A DNA stretch of 64,000 bases from DASQZK01 sp963771005 (GTDB lineage Bacteria; Bacteroidota; Bacteroidia; Bacteroidales; GCA-2748055): the NCBI GenBank assembly GCA_963771005.1, contig CAVYRO010000008.1:1488001-1552000 (forward strand). Reading direction: 5' to 3'. Below the pieces are notes generated by a model, which was not told the origin of the DNA, made no database searches, and saw nothing but the letters and a program-made list of their open reading frames with translations. The position numbers were made by a program, and so were the translations under genes. Below are positions 16,240 through 26,252 of this stretch, piece by piece; position 1 is the stretch's first letter, and every line of letters starts with the position of its first letter.

Positions 16240-16456
16240 TAGCCTTCTTTTAGTTCTCTTTCTACAAGGCTTAGCAGATCTACAAGGAGAACTATTTATT
16301 AAAGACAAATCCTGGGAGGATATGTTGAAAGAAATGGAATTCGGAGCAAAATCTGGCAATGAACGGCGAAATCGTAACTCTGAAAATCACTCCTTCTTTT
16401 TCCAATGTTGATGGGAACCGGGATGGTAGGAAATTTTAATCTTCTTAACCGATGAG

Positions 16457-16480
16457 CTTGTTTCAAAATTGAAAAACAAG
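16457..16480. terminator. Possible transcription terminator hairpin after the SusCD/FAS1 operon
   Basis: CTTGTTT and AAACAAG form a 7-bp stem around an AT-rich loop about 20 bp beyond the stop of the last SusD gene (minus strand). There is no long T-run on the minus strand, so factor-independent function is doubtful. Confidence 0.25.
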
Positions 16481-16500
16481 GCATTAACGCATTTTTATTT

Positions 16501-18351
16501 TCATTCAAAAAAAGGCACATACCAATTTTGCTCGTTCATGAGCCATGCTCTGATTTCCTCCTTTTTTGCTCCTGAAAATTTGGCGGCGACTTTTTCTGCA
16601 AGGTAAGAAGGATCACCTCTCCGTTTTGCAATTCTCATCAAGTCATAGAATCGTTCACCTTCGAAAGCCAATTCTCTTGCCCGTTCTTCAAGAATTTGAT
16701 CTTCCAGATACTCCTGTTTGGCATGGAGGTCTGTTAAAGTTTGATAACCCGTAATCTCATTTGTGAAAGGATCATGAATATAAACGACATTGCCAACTGA
16801 TATGGCATCATCCCCATCTCCAAAACCTGCACGCCCACGGACTCCCATTTGCGAAGTGTTACCGTTATAAGATCCATCGTTCAGAAATTTCAGGGCCTCA
16901 TTAACCTCGGGTATAACCACACCGCTATGATCAAATTCCCAGCGATTATAGATCTCAGCAAAATACAAGTGAATCGAAGCTGCCCGGTATATGATAATAT
17001 TTGCATCCTGATCATACGGTTGTTTTCCGTAAGTATATTTATAAATAACTGTATCCACACTTGACATTAATCCTTCAACATCTTTTAACAGTCTTCTTTT
17101 TTTCAAATCAAGCATATTCTGGACCACGTTGGGCTCCATGACCTTGTCTCCAATCATATACACATAAGAAATCTTGTAACCTCTTGTAAAATCGCCTGGG
17201 ACACCGGATTCAGCCATATGTGTAAGTTCAGGTTTAGCGTTGTTCCTTTCAACGCGCATTTCACCCCAAATTGTTTCCCACTTCTGAATAGCCAGTCCTG
17301 TGGGTTTTATCATGTAACTGTTTGGTGCTAATTTAGAAAAATAGTATTGTAGATTATTCTGTTGTTGGAAGGACTTTCCGTACCAAAGGGTAAGAATATG
17401 CTCATATCCATCAATCCCTGAGAATATATTCTTCCAATTGGAAAATGCAAATCTGCCATCCAAACCAAACTTTATATTCGTAGTTTCAGAATCATAGTTA
17501 TATACTACACTTCTGAAGTTTTCTTCCGCTTTTGCATAATTACCCTGGTAAAGGTACATTTGTCCTAAAAGGCAACGATAGGCATAATTATTCCATACGG
17601 TGACATCCCATGTCAGGTCAAAATTATCTCGATTATGTATCACTCCCACACTATATGGTTTGATATCCGTTTCAAGTTCATGGGTAAAAGTATCAATGAC
17701 CATATCCATAGTAAGGAATTTCCTTTGGAGAGTGACGGGAGAGTTATAAATAGTGTCATTATAATACCCCCCCGGATCAAAAACAATATTCACAGAATCA
17801 ATATAAGTTCCACCTTCATTAACGTAAGCTACGATCTCATCAACAGTAGTTAATCCTTCCCAGATATAAGGAATCTTCCCGTATATTCTTACCGCATTGA
17901 AATAAGCCCATGCACGCATGCACTTAACTTCTCCATAGAGCCTGTCATAGTCAGTCGGATCCTCATTATTAAGTACTTCAGGATGAAATTCCTCCAATTT
18001 ACTGATCAAGCTGTTGCATGCTCCAATCAGCTTATAAAAATTTATTGGAGAAGCAAATTTATTATCTCGCGTTATCTTAAAATTATTCACCTCAATCATA
18101 TCTCTGTCAGCATTGGATGTGATCTCCATCAGATCCCCTCTTAATTCTCCAAGAATAATGATCTGATCCATTAAGTTTTGCTGCAAGGCATATAATCCCA
18201 TTTCTGCTGAGCGATACTCACTCCAGTCCTTAAAAAAATCATTTGTCTCAATAACCAACTTTTGCTGAGGATCAAAGAAATCCTCGCAGGAATTAAATAC
18301 GAGTACTACAAGCAGAAGAGCAATTGAAAATAATCTTGTCCTTACAAACAT
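16501..18351 (-). CDS. SusD/RagB-like surface glycan-binding lipoprotein (second pair)
   Basis: The 616-residue protein has a lipoprotein signal (IALLLVVLVFNSC, lipid at Cys22) followed by the SusD start EDFFDPQQKLVIETNDFFKDW. Helical TPR-like segments follow (CMRAWAYFNAVRIYGKIPYI; CLLGQMYLYQGNYAKAEENF). The C-terminal family signature is ILEERARELAFEGERFYDLM. SusD proteins lie on the outer leaflet and close over a SusC channel to deliver glycans. This one is the last gene of the operon, 18 bp after its SusC, and at 616 residues is somewhat longer than usual. The ligand is not predictable from sequence. Confidence 0.93.
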   Translation of the reverse strand: MFVRTRLFSIALLLVVLVFNSCEDFFDPQQKLVIETNDFFKDWSEYRSAEMGLYALQQNLMDQIIILGELRGDLMEITSNADRDMIEVNNFKITRDNKFASPINFYKLIGACNSLISKLEEFHPEVLNNEDPTDYDRLYGEVKCMRAWAYFNAVRIYGKIPYIWEGLTTVDEIVAYVNEGGTYIDSVNIVFDPGGYYNDTIYNSPVTLQRKFLTMDMVIDTFTHELETDIKPYSVGVIHNRDNFDLTWDVTVWNNYAYRCLLGQMYLYQGNYAKAEENFRSVVYNYDSETTNIKFGLDGRFAFSNWKNIFSGIDGYEHILTLWYGKSFQQQNNLQYYFSKLAPNSYMIKPTGLAIQKWETIWGEMRVERNNAKPELTHMAESGVPGDFTRGYKISYVYMIGDKVMEPNVVQNMLDLKKRRLLKDVEGLMSSVDTVIYKYTYGKQPYDQDANIIIYRAASIHLYFAEIYNRWEFDHSGVVIPEVNEALKFLNDGSYNGNTSQMGVRGRAGFGDGDDAISVGNVVYIHDPFTNEITGYQTLTDLHAKQEYLEDQILEERARELAFEGERFYDLMRIAKRRGDPSYLAEKVAAKFSGAKKEEIRAWLMNEQNWYVPFFE

Positions 18352-18369
18352 ATTTATTAATATTATTTT

Positions 18370-21300
18370 TTATAATCCTACTCTAATCCCTAATAGAAAG
18401 CTTCGTGTTTGGGGTACCATTCCATAGTCGATACCCATTTCCATGGAATAGTTGGAATAGCAGAACTCAGGATCATAGCCCAGATAATTACTCCATGTGT
18501 AAAGATTTATAGCAGAGGCCATTACCGCAAAATTACGGAACATCCATATTTTTTGATTTACTTCATAACTTAGAGTCAGATTTTTCAGTCTCAAAAAAGA
18601 TCCATCCTCTATCCATCTTGATGAAAAATCTGAATTTCCAATTGGATCATTATACAGAGCCCTGGGTAAATCAGTAATCTGTCCATCATGTGTCCAGCGC
18701 TTAAGGACACCTGTGCTTTGATTAGAAAGATCCGTCATTTTTTCATTCTGAAAGCGGAGGTAATTGAAAACTTTCCTACCCATTACGAGTTGAAAATCAG
18801 CTGTCAGGAACCATCTTTTATAACTGAATGTATTTCTCAGTCCCCCAAATAGGTCAGGTATAGGGGATCCTAAAACCATCATATCATGCTCATCGATCAC
18901 ATGATCGGGAATGTTATCTGGTCCGGAAATATCAGAATATTTTGCATCTCCGGCACCAAAGGGTATTCCCTTTCCGTTAACCAGCCCAGCTTCAAGAGCT
19001 TCCTGCCGATCTTTGAACACTCCCTCATATTTATATCCAAAAAAATTAAGTACAGGTTCACCGAGCAGGGTTACAAAACGGCCTCCTTCGAAAGGAGTTA
19101 TTACCTCACCATCTTTGATTGAAATTACAGTGTTTTGGAAACTTGCCACGTTTATTCCAATATCCCATTTGAATCTTTTTTGGCTAATGATCCTTGAACT
19201 AAAACCGATTTCCCATCCCTTATTTTTAATTTCACCATTATTTACCGGTACAGCTAATGTTCCTGTATAGGTTGGTTGTGTCTCAAAAACAAGCAAATTT
19301 TCAGTTTTGGTCGTATACATGTCCAATCCTATGGATAAACGATCCCCAAACAAACTTAAATCCAGGCCTGTATTCAATTGTCTATTTACCTCAAAATTTA
19401 AAGAGCCATTTGCATAATTTCCGGGAATCATTCCTGTAGTCCCCCTGTACTGTTCGACTGTATAATAATCTTTAGCAGAAAGATTGCCAATATCATCATT
19501 CCCTGCCTTTCCATAGGATACTCTTAACTTCAAATCTTCCAGCCATGATATATCTTTTAAAAAAGATTCTGCTGAAATTCTCCAGGCAGCCCCAATTGAA
19601 TAAAACAATCCAAAAGGTATTCCTTTGATTCTCATTACGCCTGTTGCATCTTTACCTATGCGGGATGAAAATTCACTACACAGGTTAGTATTTACATAAT
19701 ATTTGTTTCTAAAACTGTATCCTGCAGCAGTGTATACTCCAAGTCGATTCCAGTCCGAACTTTCTCCGCCCATTTCACGCAAATAGCTAACCCCATTCTG
19801 AAGTTGTTTATACTCATCACTTAAGAGTGAATTCTTACCAGTTCCCCAGTCAATCTCAAGGCTATTATTATAAACTCTTAGTCCGGCTGCCCCGGTAATT
19901 AAATGCTTATTATTAAATTCCTGTTTATAACTTAAGTAATTATCGGAATAAAACGTGCTCAGGTAATTCTTCATGGACTTTGAAACATTATATACCTCCT
20001 CATTATAATACAAAGCCATCCCCTTATTAGGCATAAATACTCTTTCCTGCAATGAGTTAAAAGTAATCCCTAAGATAGAGTTCCATTTAAGATAATCCTT
20101 CAAAATATCTGCTTCAGCCTTGAATGAATTAGAAAAACGATAATTGTTTTGCTCACCCTCAAAAGAATTAATAATCGCAAGTGGATTGCTGATTCCAAGC
20201 GAATTTACGTTTTCCAGGGATTTTAACTCATTCCCATTCACGTCATATTGATAGGGATTTAAAATCGGAGCCTTTAACAATGAAGTGAGGATTGGGCTTG
20301 TTATGGGTGAAAGTGCAGATTCCCTGAGACTGGAAATACTATTAACCATATTTGAGCTTACATACAAATTCAACCATTTTACCACATTAAATGAACCTAC
20401 AAAACGAACAGTGAACCTATTTGCTTGAGTATTTTTAATTATTCCCTCGTGGTTCATGTATCCAACTGATAAGCCGTACCTGGCAATTTCATCCCCTCCT
20501 TTGATCCTCAAGTAATAATCTTGCATTTTTGCATTTCCAAAAACCTCATTCTGCCAGTTTGTGTTTTGATTATATTTAAAATACTCGGGATTATTCTCCG
20601 TAGTAAACAACTGGAAATAGTCTTGTTTATAATTTTCCTGGATCATCCCCGAGGACATCAGAATTTCATTCGCCAGAGTCTTATATTGCCGACTATTTAA
20701 TTGTGGAATATTGTCAGGACTTGAACTTATTGCTGTCCGGTATGAAAAATCAATAGTAGTCCTTACTTCACTCGGTTTCAATGTTTCTATTAAAACCACT
20801 CCATTTGATCCTTTCACCCCATATAGAGAACCGCCCAAATAATCTTTTAATATGGTTATATTGGTTATATCCATTGGATCTATTGTAGCTAAGGGATTAT
20901 AATCATATCCTGTGATGTTGGATTGAAATATTCCCGGTTCTTCAATGGGTTGCCCGTCAATAATGTAAAGCGGTTGGTGTGATGTATACAAGGAATGAAT
21001 GCCTCTAATATAAATGGATGTTCCGGTATTGGACATTCCACTTTGTAGTGTTGCCCATAAACCGGGTATATTTCCCTGAAAACTTTGATCAATAGATGGA
21101 TTCGATAATTGTGTGTATCTTTTCATATCCGGAGCATTGGATGCGGAGATAAAATCCCTCCTTAGTTCAGGTTGAAACAGATTCCCAACTTCATCATAGC
21201 CAGATTCCCGGTCAACAGGACTTAACATGATTTTCAATTCTTCGCGGTTATTCAGATATATTCTCTTGCTTTTGTAATTTCCAACCGGATCAATAAGTAA

Positions 21301-21540
21301 CCACAAATCATTATTTGGGCATGTAAGACTGAATCTCCCGCTTGAATCAGTGACAACAGGATTGGCCTGTACTCCTTCAATACTTATAGAAACGTCGGCA
21401 AGTGGAATTCCATTTTCTTCTGTAACAATTCCCCTTACCATCAAAGAATCCTGCCCGGAAAGAATATTGGTCCAAATCAATGATATCAAAAGAAATATTG
21501 AAATCCTGATCATATATATCATAGGTCTGTGTTTTATCAT
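18370..21540 (-). CDS. SusC/RagA-like TonB-dependent outer-membrane transporter (second pair)
   Basis: The 1056-residue protein runs: signal peptide (FLLISLIWTNILSGQ); a carboxypeptidase-regulatory-like beta-sandwich (VRGIVTEENGIPLADVSISI); a TonB plug with PSIDQSFQGNIPGLWATLQS and YIRGIHSLYTSHQPLYIIDG; the SusC signature ITILKDYLGGSLYGVKGSNG; and a 22-strand barrel ending in FLLGIRVGL. No STN domain precedes the beta-sandwich, so sigma-factor signalling is unlikely. It takes up oligosaccharides with the SusD encoded 18 bp downstream. Three start codons are possible within ten residues (21540, 21522, 21513); all keep the signal peptide. It lies 11 bp after a FAS1 gene. Confidence 0.95.
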   Translation of the reverse strand: MIKHRPMIYMIRISIFLLISLIWTNILSGQDSLMVRGIVTEENGIPLADVSISIEGVQANPVVTDSSGRFSLTCPNNDLWLLIDPVGNYKSKRIYLNNREELKIMLSPVDRESGYDEVGNLFQPELRRDFISASNAPDMKRYTQLSNPSIDQSFQGNIPGLWATLQSGMSNTGTSIYIRGIHSLYTSHQPLYIIDGQPIEEPGIFQSNITGYDYNPLATIDPMDITNITILKDYLGGSLYGVKGSNGVVLIETLKPSEVRTTIDFSYRTAISSSPDNIPQLNSRQYKTLANEILMSSGMIQENYKQDYFQLFTTENNPEYFKYNQNTNWQNEVFGNAKMQDYYLRIKGGDEIARYGLSVGYMNHEGIIKNTQANRFTVRFVGSFNVVKWLNLYVSSNMVNSISSLRESALSPITSPILTSLLKAPILNPYQYDVNGNELKSLENVNSLGISNPLAIINSFEGEQNNYRFSNSFKAEADILKDYLKWNSILGITFNSLQERVFMPNKGMALYYNEEVYNVSKSMKNYLSTFYSDNYLSYKQEFNNKHLITGAAGLRVYNNSLEIDWGTGKNSLLSDEYKQLQNGVSYLREMGGESSDWNRLGVYTAAGYSFRNKYYVNTNLCSEFSSRIGKDATGVMRIKGIPFGLFYSIGAAWRISAESFLKDISWLEDLKLRVSYGKAGNDDIGNLSAKDYYTVEQYRGTTGMIPGNYANGSLNFEVNRQLNTGLDLSLFGDRLSIGLDMYTTKTENLLVFETQPTYTGTLAVPVNNGEIKNKGWEIGFSSRIISQKRFKWDIGINVASFQNTVISIKDGEVITPFEGGRFVTLLGEPVLNFFGYKYEGVFKDRQEALEAGLVNGKGIPFGAGDAKYSDISGPDNIPDHVIDEHDMMVLGSPIPDLFGGLRNTFSYKRWFLTADFQLVMGRKVFNYLRFQNEKMTDLSNQSTGVLKRWTHDGQITDLPRALYNDPIGNSDFSSRWIEDGSFLRLKNLTLSYEVNQKIWMFRNFAVMASAINLYTWSNYLGYDPEFCYSNYSMEMGIDYGMVPQTRSFLLGIRVGL

Positions 21541-21551
21541 AATTCAAATAA

Positions 21552-23108
21552 TTATAACTCCGCAGGGATTAGAGAGATGTAATCCAAACTAAAGCCATTT
21601 GTATCCTGAAATCCACTACCCACATATTCAATTTTTATTTCTACATCTCCGAATTCTGTAATATTTTCAACCCAATAATCTCTTTTATTTAGTGTGCCTA
21701 CAGGAATAAAAATATCTCCTGTTACAGAAAAAATTCCCTGCCGCAAATCATATGTGTCAAAAACATCCTTATCGTCACCAAATTTGTCTTTATAGGTAAG
21801 TACCTGATTGTTAACACTGACTTTATACAATCCGGATGGTCTGAAATTAGAACTCCATTCCAATCTGTATCTAGCAGGGAATACATCTCTAATCATAATT
21901 TTAATACCCCATTGGCCACTATAATTTCTTGGAAAATTTACATTTGCCAGTTCCTTTCCGGACGCATCGAAGGATGATACAATAGTAGGATTAAAAAATT
22001 GCCCGAAAACAGAGGCATTGGGTTTCCATGTATAGGTGCCCAAACCAACAGAATCCAATAGGTCTTCCCCTTCGACTTTCAATTCACCAATATAAAGATC
22101 TCTTGGCACAGAAAAATTCAAATAGGTATACACAACACCATTACTACAAACAAATTTAGAATCAGGATCAATATTGGCTAGATCAACAATAACTGTATCT
22201 CCGGTTATACTTTGCATTAGTGGTGAAAACTGGGAGTATTCCAATTCATTATCAAATAAACTGCCTTTCAAAACATTTGGAAGAAGCACCTTATTCTGCC
22301 ATGTTAAGGGAATATCATTATGATCGGTAAAAGACGGTCCGAGATTAACTGCCATATCATCGAGTGCCCCCTCATACTGAGCTTGCGTAAAAAGGACAAA
22401 TGTTGCTGAATTGTTTCTAAATTCTTTGCTTACCGGAAAATAATCACGCTCAAAACGATTGACGAAACTGAACACTGAGTCATAAATAGTATTTCCATAG
22501 GGGTCAAATCCAATAGGCGTACTAATACTCTTGTCCAGATAAACCGAATCACTAAGGTCAATATACGACTTAATGATCTGGCTATAACGGTTCACAAATT
22601 CATACAGGTTTGGCCTGGGTATAGCTACATCTTTAATTTCATAATATACTCCATTCAGGTAAAGAGGACTTGAATTTATAATAGGAACGCCATCATAGTT
22701 AAAACCCTCTGCTGTTTGTCCGACGACTGGAAACTTCCCGCCAATATTTTCTATTTTCCTCGATCCTTCCACGTCTCTAAGAAGAAAAACTGTAGTTAAA
22801 ACATGGTTGGAAAGAATTTGATCCATAATTCCCGCCGTATCATTTAAAGATTTAAACGCATCATTACCAGGTATAAAAAGAGTGAACGACAAACCCTTCT
22901 GAAAGAGACTGTCCATTTTATATTTCTCCATTATTTCAACGAAAGTCGAGAAATCCGGTTCTGCCTTTACAGCCTCCCAAAGAGGGATATCAACAGTTTC
23001 TCCGTTCTTATTATAGTGATCATCCCATAATGTTTCTGCACAGGAACTGATTAGAAACGACCCAAGGATAACTATAGATAAGTAAATTGGAAATCGTCGT
23101 TTTTTCAT
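21552..23108 (-). CDS. Fasciclin (FAS1) domain lipoprotein with C-terminal CBM-like domain
   Basis: The protein has 518 residues from the ATG at 23108; a TTG two codons earlier is less likely. The lipoprotein signal ends LISSCAETLWDDHYN, a frequent start for Bacteroidota FAS1 proteins. A FAS1 domain (about residues 40-170) shows FSTFVEIMEKY, FTLFIPGNDAF and ILSNHVLT. A second, degenerate FAS1-like region runs to about 345. The C-terminus is a beta-sandwich (IMIRDVFPARYRLEW…GFSLDYISLIP) resembling carbohydrate-binding jelly rolls. Genes of this kind routinely accompany SusCD pairs and are thought to be accessory surface glycan-binding proteins. It sits between a second FAS1 gene (37 bp upstream) and SusC (11 bp downstream). 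Confidence 0.82.
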   Translation of the reverse strand: MKKRRFPIYLSIVILGSFLISSCAETLWDDHYNKNGETVDIPLWEAVKAEPDFSTFVEIMEKYKMDSLFQKGLSFTLFIPGNDAFKSLNDTAGIMDQILSNHVLTTVFLLRDVEGSRKIENIGGKFPVVGQTAEGFNYDGVPIINSSPLYLNGVYYEIKDVAIPRPNLYEFVNRYSQIIKSYIDLSDSVYLDKSISTPIGFDPYGNTIYDSVFSFVNRFERDYFPVSKEFRNNSATFVLFTQAQYEGALDDMAVNLGPSFTDHNDIPLTWQNKVLLPNVLKGSLFDNELEYSQFSPLMQSITGDTVIVDLANIDPDSKFVCSNGVVYTYLNFSVPRDLYIGELKVEGEDLLDSVGLGTYTWKPNASVFGQFFNPTIVSSFDASGKELANVNFPRNYSGQWGIKIMIRDVFPARYRLEWSSNFRPSGLYKVSVNNQVLTYKDKFGDDKDVFDTYDLRQGIFSVTGDIFIPVGTLNKRDYWVENITEFGDVEIKIEYVGSGFQDTNGFSLDYISLIPAEL

Positions 23109-23145
23109 AAACAATTAATTATTCTTTGTTCAATTTTCATATTTG

Positions 23146-24741
23146 TTATTTTGGTACGGTAAATGATACCCTATCCCAAATAAAGTTGCCTGGAATAAAT
23201 GATTCAATAGTAATAGTATGTTCCTTGTAAGTATTAAATTCTAAAATCCCAAGATCATGACCTGCCCAATTTTTATTTATTGTATAAGGGTCAGTGCTAG
23301 TGCCTCCCGAATTCAAATTCAAATTTCTTCCAATTTGTTTGCCATCGACATAGACTGATATAGACGCATTTTCGTAACTCCCACTAAAGGAATTTGCCCG
23401 AATAAAAAGGTTGTATCGACCCTGTAGGATTTTTGGTATTGTATAATTGATCACAAAATTACCATCAATTTCAATATAATCTCCGTTATTTGCTTTTTCA
23501 GAATTACTGGAGGATTTAAAGTATGTTATTTGCTTAGGTCCTTTCCAACTGATTACTGCCAGATTATCTTTTTCTTCTTCCAGGAAATAATAGGTACCCG
23601 GTGTGTTTCTTAAACTATTTATCTTCACTTCTTCAAAAAACTCAAAAAATCGATCCGAAATGGGTGGAATTTTGAAATTTAATTCTTCTGAGATTAAATG
23701 GATTGCCCCGTTTTTTGTAATAATGTTGCTATCCTGGTAATACAGACTCACAAAAGTAATGGCCGTTGTGTCGCCCTTATCGGAAATTTCAAGTCTTAAT
23801 GTATCGGTTCCTGGATTGATTTTAACCTCAAGATCAGCAACAATATTGACAGGGGCGTATGCATAGGTATTGTAATTTCGCGTTACATCAAAATCTGCAA
23901 GAAAATATTCACCTTCCAGAATATGATAGGCAACAAACTGGTATAAACCATTTTCGCGGTTAGTATACGGAACATTATCCGTTGCATATTTTGCGATCAA
24001 ATCATCGATAGAATTAATCCCATATTTTTTGAAGATAGAATCATGTTCAACAAGAATAGTATATTCGTTTCTCACCAATTTTCCTGAAGAACTTGTTCTA
24101 TAAAACCCAAGTGTATCCTTGAGCCCTGTTATATTAATTGCTTGTGTAAAAATGGAATACCCCGGATTTTCAGATAACCATTGATAACCGGTATAATTAA
24201 CGGGGTCCAGTACTTCCGAGATTACATGAATATATCCATTGATCATCTGCAGGTTTGCCTCAATCACTGGAGCGATATTATTAATCTTGTATACGGTTGA
24301 ATCCAGATTGGAACTGAATCCAATGGTAAGTAAGTCGCCCGAAGCCGTTGTATCGGGCAGGGAACCATAGGGAAATTCATTTGTCTTTAATTGGGTATTT
24401 GTCAAATGGTACCTGCCAAGTAGCCTGATAAAATCATTATCGTTAAACATTTCTTCCAGGCTGGAGTACTTTGAACTATTTTGAATATAACGTTCAAATG
24501 CTTTATCATTAGGAAGAAAAAGGGTAAATCCATTACCGAAAGGATTATAAGAACTTAGAGGAGCGTACAACTGTCCTTCAATCATAATCCTGTAAAAAAC
24601 TGAATACGTTTCTTTGTTTTTTTCAAGGAATTCAGCAATACTTACATAATTCTCATTATAGAAAGATTGATCTTTTATATCGGGTACGCATGAAGAACCC
24701 AGCAGACAGAAAAGAAAAACTATAAATATTGCACGTGTCAT
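23146..24741 (-). CDS. Two-FAS1-domain lipoprotein with C-terminal CBM-like domain
   Basis: The 531-residue protein has a lipoprotein signal (FLFCLLGSSCVP, lipid at Cys18). FAS1 domain 1 (about 35-190) shows GFTLFLPNDKAFERY, LLGRYHLTNTQ and INGYIHVISEVLDPV. FAS1 domain 2 (about 195-365) shows YSIFTQAINITGL, LYQFVAYHILEGEYF and NGAIHLISEELNF. The last ~150 residues (YNLFIRANSFSGSYENASI…FIWDRVSFTVPK) form a jelly-roll-like domain similar to the end of the next gene's product. Starting 11 bp after SusD, it is clearly in the same transcript. The expected role is glycan capture or structural support at the outer membrane; the ligand is unknown. Confidence 0.82.
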   Translation of the reverse strand: MTRAIFIVFLFCLLGSSCVPDIKDQSFYNENYVSIAEFLEKNKETYSVFYRIMIEGQLYAPLSSYNPFGNGFTLFLPNDKAFERYIQNSSKYSSLEEMFNDNDFIRLLGRYHLTNTQLKTNEFPYGSLPDTTASGDLLTIGFSSNLDSTVYKINNIAPVIEANLQMINGYIHVISEVLDPVNYTGYQWLSENPGYSIFTQAINITGLKDTLGFYRTSSSGKLVRNEYTILVEHDSIFKKYGINSIDDLIAKYATDNVPYTNRENGLYQFVAYHILEGEYFLADFDVTRNYNTYAYAPVNIVADLEVKINPGTDTLRLEISDKGDTTAITFVSLYYQDSNIITKNGAIHLISEELNFKIPPISDRFFEFFEEVKINSLRNTPGTYYFLEEEKDNLAVISWKGPKQITYFKSSSNSEKANNGDYIEIDGNFVINYTIPKILQGRYNLFIRANSFSGSYENASISVYVDGKQIGRNLNLNSGGTSTDPYTINKNWAGHDLGILEFNTYKEHTITIESFIPGNFIWDRVSFTVPK

Positions 24742-24752
24742 AATCAGAAGTG

Positions 24753-26240
24753 TTAATTACCTTTCTCGCTTGAATATACCTCATAATATGGATTTTGCAC
24801 CAAAGAAGGATTTCTATCGATCTCATCCTGCTCTATTGGCAAATACCACCCATAAGGATCTGTAAGTTTGGATGCCAACACGAGTCTTTGGGTAGACGGC
24901 ACCTTTTCTATTATAATCCGGATTAAATCATCTTTTCGTTTATAATTGTTCCTTCTTCCTAACCGGAGCAAATCAAACCATCGTTTTCCTTCAAATGCCA
25001 GCTCTATAGCTCGTTCCTGCATAATGGCATTTTCAAATGCCTCTTCAGTATGAGAAACAATAATAGGATTTACCGATGATCTGGTTCGGATCTCATCTAA
25101 AATTTGCTGAGCTTCATCAAATCGTCCCAATTGCGACAGAGCTTCTGCTTTCATAAGTAATATATCAGCATAGCGATAGACTATCCAGTTGGCATCATAT
25201 TGCCTGTCACTTGGTCTGAATGAACGTCCATCAGGAGCAATACCGACATACTTCCAAATGGAACCATCTGTCTCTCTTATTGAACCCTTACCGCGATATA
25301 ATTCTCCCCCCAGCGATTCTAATGAAAATAATTCAATCGCTTTGGAACTCGCATGAAACTGTCTATTATTAAAATATGTGTAGAAGTACAAATGGTTATA
25401 TTGCAGCAGGCTGCTGTTATACTGGAACTCAAAAATGCTGGACTGTGAATTTCCGGGGTAGAAATTTTCATACCACTTACCAGCTGGAAGCAACGGGAAA
25501 CCCATAGTTTCAATCTCTTCGGTATATTTTATAACATCATCATATTCAAAATTCCAAAGACTAATATCTGCAAGAAGCGAGAGGATTGCTGCTCTGGTTG
25601 CCCGGCCTTTATTTTCCTCCGGCGAATTATATTCATCACTTACAAATAACTTGGCAGATATAAGATCCTCTTTGATGAAGTTTAATATTTTTGAATCCGA
25701 AGATTTTGGCAGGTAGAAATTTGCATTGTCGGTTTCAGAAGGTTCAAGTACAAGAGGTACTTCCCTGAAAATTCTTACAAGATAAAAATAGGCCAGACTT
25801 CTCAGATATATTGCTTCCGCTTCGTATCCTTGTTTTTGGTACGGTGTAAAAGTGTGGTCAATTTTCAATATCAAAGGGGCATATTTCAAAACTTGATTGC
25901 AATAAGAAATTACCAGGTAGAAATCCTGCCAGTTGCATAAATTATTGGATGGGTAAATATTCCCTTCCATAATGCTGAGTTGATTCGCAGCTGTATTAAC
26001 ATCGGATGAGATCATATCTGCTCTCAGTTCACCAAATAGGAAGAGACTTCCGTCCAGGGTAGCAAACCTTTGATATGCACCCATAAGGACAGCTTTTATA
26101 TCCTCTTTTGTTTTCCAGAATTCTTCCTTAACCAATCCATCAGGAGGAGTTAAATCAAGCCATTTTTTGCAGGAAGTAATGGGTATCAATACTAAAATTC
26201 CTGCAATAAGAATTATATATTTCATTTTTAAATAATTCAT
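24753..26240 (-). CDS. SusD/RagB-like surface glycan-binding lipoprotein (first pair)
   Basis: The 495-residue protein has a lipoprotein signal (YIILIAGILVLIPITSC) and the classic SusD opening KKWLDLTPPDGLVKEEFWKT. It continues with ELRADMISSDV, AEAIYLRSLAYFYLVRIFRE and the C-terminal RAIELAFEGKRWFDLLRLGR with WYLPIEQDEIDRNP. Length and motifs are standard for the family. The start may be the ATG at 26240 or the one at 26225; both give a good signal peptide. It follows its SusC by 12 bp and precedes two FAS1 genes, so it would form the lid of the first SusCD complex. Confidence 0.95.
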   Translation of the reverse strand: MNYLKMKYIILIAGILVLIPITSCKKWLDLTPPDGLVKEEFWKTKEDIKAVLMGAYQRFATLDGSLFLFGELRADMISSDVNTAANQLSIMEGNIYPSNNLCNWQDFYLVISYCNQVLKYAPLILKIDHTFTPYQKQGYEAEAIYLRSLAYFYLVRIFREVPLVLEPSETDNANFYLPKSSDSKILNFIKEDLISAKLFVSDEYNSPEENKGRATRAAILSLLADISLWNFEYDDVIKYTEEIETMGFPLLPAGKWYENFYPGNSQSSIFEFQYNSSLLQYNHLYFYTYFNNRQFHASSKAIELFSLESLGGELYRGKGSIRETDGSIWKYVGIAPDGRSFRPSDRQYDANWIVYRYADILLMKAEALSQLGRFDEAQQILDEIRTRSSVNPIIVSHTEEAFENAIMQERAIELAFEGKRWFDLLRLGRRNNYKRKDDLIRIIIEKVPSTQRLVLASKLTDPYGWYLPIEQDEIDRNPSLVQNPYYEVYSSEKGN

Positions 26241-26252
26241 TTTAACTGCAAT

